Of a DNA stretch of 39,190 bases, positions 18,100 through 26,498 are shown piece by piece. This DNA is from Gemmatimonadota bacterium. GTDB lineage: Bacteria; Gemmatimonadota; Gemmatimonadetes; Longimicrobiales; Gaopeijiaceae. Position numbers and translations under genes: made by a program. How positions within the stretch are numbered: position 1 is the stretch's first letter; the number at the start of each line of letters is the position of its first letter. Where the stretch lies: NCBI GenBank assembly GCA_007120305.1, contig SKNW01000053.1:1-39190 (forward strand), given 5' to 3'. The notes beneath the pieces are model-generated. The model made no database searches and was not told where the DNA came from. It was given only the letters and a program-made list of their open reading frames with translations.

Positions 18100-18594
18100 A
18101 TGGACATTGACCGGCTCTTCGACGCCGTCTACCCGGGGCTCGTCCGGTTCGGACTCCGCATGACCGGGGACGTGCAGGTCGCCGAAGAGGGGGCCCGGAA
18201 GGCTTTCGTCCGGTTCCTGGACCAGCGTCCCCGCGGAGACACGGCCGCTTCCCGGGCGTGGCTCTACCGGGCGTTGGCCCGCCACCTGGAGGAGGTCGAC
18301 GCGAGAAGCCGGGAGGCGCCTCCGCGACGTCGGCTCCCGGCCCATCTCGAGGGGAGCGGCGGCAGGGCCATGGACGTCCGGGACCAGGCCATTCTGTCCG
18401 CGCTGGCCACCCTGCCGATCCGGGAGCGGATGGTTCTCCTCCTCCGGGAGGAGGGCCTCGGCTACCCCGACGTGGCGGAGGTGGCGGGGGTCCCCGCTTC
18501 CGGAGGAGGGGGCGTGGGGGATCTCCTGGTCGAGGCCCGCCGTCGGTTCGTCGCGGCTTCCCTTTCTCCTGGGCCCGGGAGCACCCCCTCGTGA
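18100..18594 (+). CDS. Divergent ECF-type RNA polymerase sigma factor-like protein
   Basis: Region 2-like LFDAVYPGLVRFGLRMTGDVQVAEEGARKAFVRF and region 4-like ALATLPIRERMVLLLREEGLGYPDVAEVAGVP; followed by a GTGA-overlapping anti-sigma-like gene. Confidence 0.75.
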   Translation: MDIDRLFDAVYPGLVRFGLRMTGDVQVAEEGARKAFVRFLDQRPRGDTAASRAWLYRALARHLEEVDARSREAPPRRRLPAHLEGSGGRAMDVRDQAILSALATLPIRERMVLLLREEGLGYPDVAEVAGVPASGGGGVGDLLVEARRRFVAASLSPGPGSTPS

Positions 18595-19445
18595 GCCACC
18601 AGTTCGACGTTCTGGACGGGTTGCCCCCCGATGGGCCGACCGACCCGCCGCCCCGGGATCCCGAGGCGGCACCTGGCCCCCATCCGGACCCCGGGACGCT
18701 CCAGGCCCACCTGGACAGGGCCCTCTCCACCTCCTCCGCCGCCGAGGTGGAGGCCCATCTCCAGGGTTGCGCGGGATGCCGCGGTGAACGGGCTTCCCTC
18801 GAGGCGCTGGGGCAACAGGTTCGTACCGAGCTGGACGCGGTCGGCCTGGAGCTTCTGCCCCGGAGCCCCGGCGACCTGGACCGCGCCCGCTGGGAGATGC
18901 GCAGGGATCAGGCCAGTGCCGGGGGACGAGGCCCCAGGCGCCGAAACGCCGCCACCGCCACCGGGCTCCTCGTCGTGGCGGCCGCCATTGCCGCCGTCAT
19001 CCCCGGCTCACCCCTCCGGTCCCTCTTCACCGGCGCCGCTCCATCGACGGGGACGGACGTCACGGCGCCTCCCTCCGAGCCGGAGACGGGCGGGGGAATC
19101 GCGGGAATGACCGGCGTTGCCGTGGGCTTCCGGGAGGGCCGGGTCGAGGTCGTCCTGGAGGATGCGCGGCCGGGAACCGGGGTCGAACTCGTGGTGGGCA
19201 CCGGGGACCGGGTCGAGGTGCTGGCGCCGGAGGGCACCCGGTTCCGCGCCGCCGCCGGGTCCGTGTCCGTCGAACTGGCGGGCGGCGAGGGGGGTGTCCT
19301 CATCCGGATCCCGCCAGGTCCCGGCGAGGTCCTGCTGCGGTCCGGCCTGCGCCACCTGGCCCGGTGGTCCGGCGGGGCCTTCCAGTTTGGAGAGGGGATC
19401 GCCGCCGACCCCCGCTCCGACGGCGTCCTGCTCCTGGTCCCTTGA
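18591..19445 (+). CDS. Anti-sigma factor-like membrane protein (zf-HC2-like N-terminus, one TM, periplasmic FecR-like domain)
   Basis: AHLQGCAGCRGERASLEALG matches the H-x3-C-x2-C pattern; TM TATGLLVVAAAIAAVIPG; GTG start overlapping the sigma stop. Confidence 0.75.
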   Translation: MSHQFDVLDGLPPDGPTDPPPRDPEAAPGPHPDPGTLQAHLDRALSTSSAAEVEAHLQGCAGCRGERASLEALGQQVRTELDAVGLELLPRSPGDLDRARWEMRRDQASAGGRGPRRRNAATATGLLVVAAAIAAVIPGSPLRSLFTGAAPSTGTDVTAPPSEPETGGGIAGMTGVAVGFREGRVEVVLEDARPGTGVELVVGTGDRVEVLAPEGTRFRAAAGSVSVELAGGEGGVLIRIPPGPGEVLLRSGLRHLARWSGGAFQFGEGIAADPRSDGVLLLVP

Positions 19446-19551
19446 CCCGCCGGGGGCCGCCGATGCTTGTTTCAACGGGGCTCTCTTCCGGAATCGGCAT
19501 CCCGGGCCCGAGGTGTCCGCTGTTCGTGAACCTGGAACGAAGGAGTCCGCC

Positions 19552-20838
19552 ATGCCCGCCACGAGGCCCCATGCACCGTTCGCTTCATCGTCCGCCGTCC
19601 TTCGCGCCGGCCTCATGGCCGGCCTCCTGGGGGGAGGCATGACCGCGTCGCCCGCCCAGGCCCAGGCCCGGACCCTTGCCCAGACCCAGGCCGTCGGAGC
19701 GGAGGCCGGGGATCCCCATCTCCAGGTGGCCCTGCGGGTCCTGGCGACCACCCCCCTCATCGACGGCCACAACGACCTCCCCTGGCAGATCCGGATCCAT
19801 CCCGAGCATCCCATGGACGTGGAGGCCTACGGGATCGAGACCCGCGAAGGCGGGCACACGGACCTCCGGCGCCTCCGGGAGGGGCGGGTGGGCGGGCAGT
19901 TCTGGTCGGTCTACGTTCCCGTGGAGGCCATGGAGACGGGGGCCGCCCGCTACCAGCTCGAGCAGATCGACCTGATGCTCCAGATCATCGAGAACCATCC
20001 GGAAGACCTGGAGCTGGCCCTCACCGCCGACGACGTGGTCCGGATCTTCCACGAGGGGAGGATCGCCTCTCTCCTCGGAATGGAGGGCGGGCACGCGCTG
20101 GAGAACTCGCTGGGCGCCCTTCGGGCCTACTACGCCCTGGGAGCTCGCTACATGACCCTCACCCACAACGCCCACCTGGACTGGGTGGATGCGGCCGTGG
20201 ATCCCCCCCTTCACGGCGGGCTCACCGCCTTCGGGCGGGAGGTCATTCGGGAAATGAACCGCCTGGGGATGCTGGTGGACCTCTCCCATGTCTCCGACGG
20301 CACCATGTCCGACGTGCTCGATGTGAGTGAAGCCCCCGTGATCTTCTCCCACTCGTCGGTCCGCGCCCTCACCGATCACCCCCGGAACGTTCCCGATGCC
20401 ATCCTTGATCGGCTCCCCGGGAACCGCGGCGTGATCATGATCACCTTCGTGCCCTCCTTCGTCTCCCAGGAGGTTCGGGACCACGGGCTCGCCGGCGAGG
20501 ATGCGGTGGGGCCTGCGCCCCTGGCCACCCTGGCCCAGGTGGCGGACCACATCGACCACGTCAGGAACCGGATCGGGGTGGACTGGGTCGGCATCGGAGG
20601 GGACTACGACGGCATCACCTCCGTTCCGGAGGGGCTGGAAGACGTGACGACCTACCCGGCGCTCCTGGCCGAGCTCTCCCGGAGGGGGTGGACGGAGAAC
20701 GAGCTGAGGAAGCTGGCCGGAGAAAACGTGCTCCGGGTGATGCGCGAGGCCGAGGCGGTGGCCCGGCGGCTCCAGCGGGAGCGCGGTCCCTCCACGGCCA
20801 CCCTCGAGGAGCTGGACGGGACCGCCGCAGGAGGCTAG
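19552..20838 (+). CDS. Secreted M19 family (renal dipeptidase-like) membrane dipeptidase
   Basis: LIDGHNDLPWQIR, GMEGGHALENS, RYMTLTHNAHLDWVDA, MLVDLSHVSD, IFSHSSVRALTDHPRN, GGDYDGI; N-terminal signal peptide. Confidence 0.93.
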   Translation: MPATRPHAPFASSSAVLRAGLMAGLLGGGMTASPAQAQARTLAQTQAVGAEAGDPHLQVALRVLATTPLIDGHNDLPWQIRIHPEHPMDVEAYGIETREGGHTDLRRLREGRVGGQFWSVYVPVEAMETGAARYQLEQIDLMLQIIENHPEDLELALTADDVVRIFHEGRIASLLGMEGGHALENSLGALRAYYALGARYMTLTHNAHLDWVDAAVDPPLHGGLTAFGREVIREMNRLGMLVDLSHVSDGTMSDVLDVSEAPVIFSHSSVRALTDHPRNVPDAILDRLPGNRGVIMITFVPSFVSQEVRDHGLAGEDAVGPAPLATLAQVADHIDHVRNRIGVDWVGIGGDYDGITSVPEGLEDVTTYPALLAELSRRGWTENELRKLAGENVLRVMREAEAVARRLQRERGPSTATLEELDGTAAGG

Positions 20839-22307
20839 CGATCGCCCCCTGCGTACTTCGCGGCGATGCTCGCCAGCCCGGCCTGGATGGCGTCCCTCCC
20901 GAGCCAGCGCCCCTCCACCAGGACCCCCACCGGGTCCTGGAGCCGAGCCAGATCCTCCAGCGGATTGCCGTCCACCAGGAGGAGGTCCGCTCGCTGTCCA
21001 ACCTCCACCGTGCCGAAGTCCCCGGGCTGCTCGAGGGAGGCGGCCACGTACTCGGCCACGGCCCGGGTCCCCGACACCAGGACCTCATGGGGTGACATTC
21101 CCGCATCCACCATGAGGGGGATCTCCCGGTGGAGGGCAAATCCGGGAACGTTGAAGAGCTGCGGGGAATCCGTGCCCATGAGGATGGGCACTCCGGCGGC
21201 ATGGGCGGCCCGGAGGAAGTCCTGGCGCATGGCCCGGTGGGCCGCGTCGGAGGCCGGGGTGATGGCCGGACTGCGGCGCCGCTGCTCGGCCTGGTTCCGG
21301 TAGCCCATGCGCTGTCCCTCCGAGATGTACTGGAACTCGGGGAGGGCCAGCATGGAGTCGGCGTCCACGTACCCGTTCAGGTGGTTCCAGAGGTACTGGG
21401 TGGGGACCTGCCACACGCCGGCCCGGGCCAGGCGCTCGGCCAGGGCCGCGAGCTTGACCGGGTCGGTGGCGGCATAGACCTCGTGGAGGGGGGCGTCCTC
21501 GGGGAGCCCGTCCCGACGCGTCACCTCAAGGAAGCCGTCCAGGTGGTCGATGGTGGCCATGCCCGTGCCAACGGCGTGGTCGATCCCCACGTCGGCCGGG
21601 ACGTGGCCGGCCCAGGTGATGCCCACTTCCCGGGCCACGGTGACCATGCGGTCCCAGCTGTCCCGGGGGATGCCGGGGTGGATCTTCAGGAAGTCGTACC
21701 CGGCCTCCGCATGGGACCGGACCAGCGCTTCCGCCGCCTCGGGGGTGGGCGCCGAATTCCCGTTCACCGACGGGGCGCCCACGAGGAAGCGGGGCCCCAG
21801 CACCTGGCCCCTCCGCAGCTCCTCCCGGAGCTCCAGCTGGTAGGGAGCCCCCAGCATCCCCCGGATCGTCGTGATCCCGTTGGCCACGTAGAGGAAGAGG
21901 ACCTCCTCCACCAGCTCCCGGGGCGGGTTCTGCCCCGGGGGGACGTGGGCGTGGATCTCCGCCAGCCCGGGGAGGAGGAAGCGGCCGGTACCGTCGATGC
22001 GCCGGGCCCCGGCCGGGACCTCCACGCTTCCGGAGGCGCCCATGGCCACGATCCGCCCGCCGGCCACCACCACCGTCTGCGCCGGCAGCACGGCGTCGGC
22101 CTCGCCCCGATCCGCCGTCATGGGGAGGACGCTCACGTTCTCGATGGCGAGGGTGCCCTGGGCAGGCACGCCGGGAAGCTGCGCCGCCGCCGGCATCCCG
22201 ACCAGGAGAAGGAGACTCGCCAGGAGCGCCCCGGGGAGGACGCCGGGGAGGCGGCAGGGGAGGACGCCGGGCAGGCGGGTGCGGAGGAACCGGAAGGTGG
22301 CGGACAT
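20835..22307 (-). CDS. Secreted amidohydrolase family protein (imidazolonepropionase-like)
   Basis: Signal peptide; GRFLLPGLAEIHAHVPPGQ, ITWAGHVPADVGIDHAV, ILMGTDSPQLFNVPGFALHREIPLMVDAGMSPHEVL, GQRADLLLVDGNPLEDL. Start at MSATFRFL. Confidence 0.9.
   Translation of the reverse strand: MSATFRFLRTRLPGVLPCRLPGVLPGALLASLLLLVGMPAAAQLPGVPAQGTLAIENVSVLPMTADRGEADAVLPAQTVVVAGGRIVAMGASGSVEVPAGARRIDGTGRFLLPGLAEIHAHVPPGQNPPRELVEEVLFLYVANGITTIRGMLGAPYQLELREELRRGQVLGPRFLVGAPSVNGNSAPTPEAAEALVRSHAEAGYDFLKIHPGIPRDSWDRMVTVAREVGITWAGHVPADVGIDHAVGTGMATIDHLDGFLEVTRRDGLPEDAPLHEVYAATDPVKLAALAERLARAGVWQVPTQYLWNHLNGYVDADSMLALPEFQYISEGQRMGYRNQAEQRRRSPAITPASDAAHRAMRQDFLRAAHAAGVPILMGTDSPQLFNVPGFALHREIPLMVDAGMSPHEVLVSGTRAVAEYVAASLEQPGDFGTVEVGQRADLLLVDGNPLEDLARLQDPVGVLVEGRWLGRDAIQAGLASIAAKYAGGDR
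22233..22280. repeat. 24-bp imperfect tandem duplication (2 copies) in the signal peptide coding region
   Basis: ggggaggacgccggggaggcggca / ggggaggacgccgggcaggcgggt. Confidence 0.8.
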
Positions 22308-22528
22308 GGCAGAGCCTCCTGGCAGGGGGCGAAGGTCGATGGCCGCGGAGTCGGCGGCCACGAGGGACCGGGGGAGCGTCCCTTCAATATACAGCCGGAG
22401 GATTCCTTCCCGGAGTCTGGTGGCCCCCTGGGGCCATGGCAGGGCCCCGGTTCTTGCGCCGCGCCTCCCGGTCGGGGAAGTTGAGCGCTTCCCCTCCCGC
22501 TCCACGTTCGCCTCCGAGACCCGAAGCC

Positions 22529-25186
22529 ATGCTCCGTCCGTCCCCCTGCAGGTTCCTCTCCTCCGCCGTGTCCGTGACCGGGCTCGTCAGCGGGCTCATG
22601 GCCGGGCTCGCCACCGTGGCTGCCCTCGTCGCTCCCGCCGACCTGGCCGCCCAGAGCCGTCCGGCGGCGCCCCTCCAGGCACCCTACTTCGCCTGGGACG
22701 AGGGACGCTACGTGGAGGCCATGGAGGGCTACCTGGCCGTGCTGAGGGGAGCGGACGGCGTGCGGTTCCGCCGGGAGGCGGCCCTCCTCACCGGGGAACT
22801 CCACCCGGTCCGGGAGCTGGATGACGACGGACGCTTCCTGCGCCTCTCTCCCGACGGCCGCTGGCTGGCCTGGGCCCGGAATGTGGACGGCCGCTGGGAG
22901 ACCCGCATCGAGCCGGTGGACGGCGGCTGCCGCGTCATCGTCCCCGCCCAGCAGGCGGCGCTCTCCGCGGGCGGGCAGGTGGCCTGGAGCGAGGGTATCG
23001 GCGACGCCGACGGCGACGGCGACGGTGGACGCGAGACGCTGGTGGTGCGCGACCTGGCTTCGGGCGACGAGGTCCGGACGGAGCTGGGCCTCCTGCGGGT
23101 GCAGGCGCTCCGCTTCCGGCCCGATGCCGAGGAGCTGGTGCTCGCGGCGGCCCCGGACCCCTCGTCCGACGTTGTGGGACTCTACCGTGCCCGGGCCCCG
23201 GAGTGGCGCCTCGAGGCGGTGGAACTGGGTGACGACCTCCCGGTGGTCACGAATCCGGTCCCGGCCACGGGCGGGCGGGTGGTCCTGGTCACCGTTCCCC
23301 CCCGCTCCCCCTTCTCCACCTCGGCGGCCACGGCCACCCCCACCGGAGGGCCGGCGCTGGCCGTGGTGGACCTGGAGACGGGGCGTACCCTGACCCTCGT
23401 GGGAACGGCTCCCTCCCTGGCCCGCGACGGAAGCCGCCTGGCCTGGTACGAGCCGCCCGCCGCTGGCACCGGAGCGCCGCAGGGGGCCCAGGGAATGGGC
23501 CTTGCCCGGGGAGCTGACGCCCTGGGGCGCATCCTGACCCTGGACCTCTCCCGCGGGGTTCCTGCCTCCGCCGACGAGGCCCGGATCGTGGTGGCGACCC
23601 CGCTGCGCCTCGGGGATCCGGCGCTTTCGCCCGACGGGAACCGTGTGGCCTTCAAGGCCATGCCCCACACCGACTGGGAGATCTTCGTGGTTGGAGCCGA
23701 CACGCCGGAGCCCCTGGATCCGGGAACGGCGGCGAACCCACCCGAGGGCCTGATCCGGGTGAGCCGCGAGATCCAGCACGACCAGTTCCCGGAGTGGATC
23801 GACGACCGTCGTCTCCTGGCGCTGAAAGGCGAGGCCCGGCACCGCCGGAGCTACCTCTACGACCTCGAGACCGGCGAGGACTACCGCCTCTTCCACAACA
23901 ACACGCTTCGCACCATCGCCCCCGAGTACGAGTGGGTGGTGAGCCCCGACGGCCGGGGGCTCCTGGTCTCCGCGGAGCGCGATGGCAACACCATCTCGCC
24001 GGAACGCGGGGTCTTCCACGTGGACCTGACGCGGGAAGTGACGCTGGAGACCCTGACGGCGCGCCTGGAGGCGAACCTCCGGTACGAGGAAGGGCTCCTG
24101 GCCGAGGGCGAGCTCCGCTTCGCGCCCGTCCATGCCGACGTGGCCCGGGTGGCGGGATCCATCCAGGTGGGCCGGGTCCATCACTACGCCGACCAGCTCT
24201 ACCGCATGGGATCCAAGTTCATTGGCCAGCCCGGGAACCTGGAGGCCACCGAGTGGCTTCGGGAGACGCTGGAGGGGTGGGGCTACGAGGTGACCATGGA
24301 GTGGTTCGAACCCCGGGGGATGCGGGCGGCCAACGTCATCGCCCGGCTTCCGGGCACCGAGAACCCGGAGCTCATCTACGCCATCTCCTCCCACTTCGAC
24401 TCGGTGCTCCCGAGCCCCGGGGCCGACGACAACACCTCGGGGACCACGGCGCTCCTGGAGGCCGCCCGGGTGCTGAAGGACAACCCGCGCAGGGCCACGC
24501 TGGAGTTCGCCTTCCTCACCGCCGAGGAGGCGGGGCTCCTGGGAGCCCGGGAGTACGTCCGACGGATGGTGGAGGAGGGGCGCCGTCTCGTGGGCGTTCT
24601 GAACAACGACATGATCGGGTGGACGCGGAGCCACCGGCTGGACAACACCATCCGCTACTCCAACCCGGGAATCATGCGGATCCAGCACGCCGCCGCCCAC
24701 CGGTACTCCGAGCTCATCACCTACGACGCCCTCTACTACCGGGGCACCGACGGCGCGGTCTTCTACGAGGCCTACGGCGACATCGTGGGCGGGATCGGAT
24801 CCTACCCGGTGCTGGGGAACCCCAACTACCACCAGCGCACCGACCAGGTGGAGACCATCAACCATCGCCTCGTGGCCGAGGTGAGCCGGACCACGGTGGC
24901 GAGCATCATGCTCCTGGCCGATTCCCCGAGCCGGACCTCGGGGCTTCGGGTCGCCGGGCGGAGTCCGTCGGCCATCACCGTGGCCTGGGACCCTGCGCCC
25001 GAGGTGGGAGTCACGGGCTACCGGCTGCAGGTCCGCCAGCCCGACGGCCAGGTGCAGGAGCGTGGGCTCGTGACGGCGCCCACCTACGACCTCACCGGCG
25101 TCCGCCCCGGCGACGTGGTGGAGGTCCGGGCGGTAGGGCAGGGGGGGCTCGAGGGGTGGGACTGGGCGCGGCTGGTCATTCCCTGA
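22529..25186 (+). CDS. Secreted M28 family metallopeptidase with N-terminal beta-propeller-like (PD40/TolB-like) region and C-terminal FN3-like domain
   Basis: YAISSHFDSVLPSPGADDNTSGTTALLEAARVL, TAEEAGLLGA, LNNDMIGW, NYHQRTDQ (M28 metal ligands); LSPDGRWLAW and LSPDGNRVAF propeller motifs; C-terminal SAITVAWDPAPEVGVTGYRLQV. Confidence 0.92.
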   Translation: MLRPSPCRFLSSAVSVTGLVSGLMAGLATVAALVAPADLAAQSRPAAPLQAPYFAWDEGRYVEAMEGYLAVLRGADGVRFRREAALLTGELHPVRELDDDGRFLRLSPDGRWLAWARNVDGRWETRIEPVDGGCRVIVPAQQAALSAGGQVAWSEGIGDADGDGDGGRETLVVRDLASGDEVRTELGLLRVQALRFRPDAEELVLAAAPDPSSDVVGLYRARAPEWRLEAVELGDDLPVVTNPVPATGGRVVLVTVPPRSPFSTSAATATPTGGPALAVVDLETGRTLTLVGTAPSLARDGSRLAWYEPPAAGTGAPQGAQGMGLARGADALGRILTLDLSRGVPASADEARIVVATPLRLGDPALSPDGNRVAFKAMPHTDWEIFVVGADTPEPLDPGTAANPPEGLIRVSREIQHDQFPEWIDDRRLLALKGEARHRRSYLYDLETGEDYRLFHNNTLRTIAPEYEWVVSPDGRGLLVSAERDGNTISPERGVFHVDLTREVTLETLTARLEANLRYEEGLLAEGELRFAPVHADVARVAGSIQVGRVHHYADQLYRMGSKFIGQPGNLEATEWLRETLEGWGYEVTMEWFEPRGMRAANVIARLPGTENPELIYAISSHFDSVLPSPGADDNTSGTTALLEAARVLKDNPRRATLEFAFLTAEEAGLLGAREYVRRMVEEGRRLVGVLNNDMIGWTRSHRLDNTIRYSNPGIMRIQHAAAHRYSELITYDALYYRGTDGAVFYEAYGDIVGGIGSYPVLGNPNYHQRTDQVETINHRLVAEVSRTTVASIMLLADSPSRTSGLRVAGRSPSAITVAWDPAPEVGVTGYRLQVRQPDGQVQERGLVTAPTYDLTGVRPGDVVEVRAVGQGGLEGWDWARLVIP

Positions 25187-25245
25187 CCCGCGACCGCTTC
25201 TGACCCGCGACCGCTTCTGACCCGCCACCGCTTCTGACCCGCCGG
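25184..25245. repeat. 17-bp tandem repeat, 3 full copies plus a partial, beginning at the M28 stop codon
   Basis: TGACCCGCGACCGCTTC x2, TGACCCGCCACCGCTTC, TGACCCGCCGG. Confidence 0.92.
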
Positions 25246-25247
25246 CC

Positions 25248-26375
25248 TCAACGGGCCAGCAGCCTCCGCGTGGCACGGAAAAGGGCCACCCCTTCCCGGA
25301 GGCCCCGGACACGTCCCCGGCGGGCGGGGGCTCCGCCGTCGTCCGAGTGGGCGAAGAGGTCCGTGATCGTGGCATGAAGTTCCGCGGTCCGGGGGCGCAG
25401 GAGGGCCTCGAGCCTCCGCGTCTCCGACCAGGGAATGAGCACGTCCCGCCGGCCGTGGAGGAGATGGACCGGAACGTGGATCCGCCCCAGCGACGGAAGG
25501 GGATCCAGAAGGGGGAGGTGGGCGGCGGCCGTCGTCTCCAGGGCGCGGACCACTTCGGCCACGCCGCCTGGGTCGGGGGTCGACCCGGCGGCGGGGGCGA
25601 ACAGATCGAAGAGCTCCCGTTCCCGGCGGGGAAGTCCGGAGCGGAGCTCGCCCCGGAGGCGTTCGGCACTCTCGCCGTAGGCATCGATGGTCTCCTCCCC
25701 CCACCGCCTTGCCAGCTCCTGGAGCGCCGTGGCCGTGGCGACCGGGCACCCCAGCGCCCCGGCCAGGGGAAGGAGATTCGACCCGGCGATCCAGCGCGCG
25801 TAGGGGTCGGGGCGGAGCCGTTCGAGTTCCCCCCCGTGGGCATGTTCGCCGGAAAACGCAAAGGCCAGCGCCGACGGGAAGCGGGCGTAGCTCCCCCAGG
25901 CCAGGACCGATCGCAGATGGGGGGCCAGGGCGGGGTCGGCCGCCGTGGCCAGCGCCTGGGGTCCGCCAAAGGAGAAGCCGGCCACCCCCACCCCGCCGGG
26001 GCGGACCCGGGGGTCCACGGCCAGCGCCTCCACCCCGCCCGCCAGGATCCGCCGGGCCCGGTCCGGCGCCAGCTCCAGCCGGGTCCAGGGCTCGATCTCG
26101 GGAACCATCACGTCGGCGCCCGAAGCCGCCAGCGCCCGGGTGAACCGGAGGAGGGAAGGGTGGGTGAGCCCCCGGACCGTGAGGCCGTGGAGCACGACCC
26201 AGCCCGGGTGGGTCCCGCCCCGGCGGGGAGCCACCCGGAGTACCCGGACGGGGACCCGCTCCCCCGGAACGGGAACCAGCTCCACCCGTTCCTCCAGCCA
26301 GGGCGGAGGCGCGGGACCGGTGAATCGCATCCACCCCCGACCGAAGCGGAGGGCGGCAAGGGCAGCCGTGGGCAT
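25248..26375 (-). CDS. Alpha/beta hydrolase
   Basis: GWVVLHGLTVRG, GVGVAGFSFGGPQALA (GxSxGG nucleophile elbow), IHVPVHLLHGRRDVLIPW. Alternative start 26399. The ORF-track extension to 28745 runs antisense through the DUF2723 gene. Confidence 0.85.
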   Translation of the reverse strand: MPTAALAALRFGRGWMRFTGPAPPPWLEERVELVPVPGERVPVRVLRVAPRRGGTHPGWVVLHGLTVRGLTHPSLLRFTRALAASGADVMVPEIEPWTRLELAPDRARRILAGGVEALAVDPRVRPGGVGVAGFSFGGPQALATAADPALAPHLRSVLAWGSYARFPSALAFAFSGEHAHGGELERLRPDPYARWIAGSNLLPLAGALGCPVATATALQELARRWGEETIDAYGESAERLRGELRSGLPRRERELFDLFAPAAGSTPDPGGVAEVVRALETTAAAHLPLLDPLPSLGRIHVPVHLLHGRRDVLIPWSETRRLEALLRPRTAELHATITDLFAHSDDGGAPARRGRVRGLREGVALFRATRRLLAR

Positions 26376-26498
26376 CTGACACGATAGGGGGCCGGACATG
26401 GCAGGCGGAAGGGGGCGCCCTGCGAGGGGGGCTCGCTCCCCGGGGCTCCCCTTCCACCCCACGGGGCGACAGCTTATGGTGGTGGTTCCTTTCTGGCG

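Noticed and set aside
15570-18107. 845-aa minus-strand ORF antisense to the SLC13 permease
   Set aside because: H/Q/G/E-rich translation with no recognisable domain; the plus strand is clearly SLC13/RCK_C.
22133-25969. 1278-aa minus-strand ORF across amidohydrolase, M28 and hydrolase genes
   Set aside because: Overlaps three well-supported genes; translation is R/P/G/H-rich with no domain pattern.
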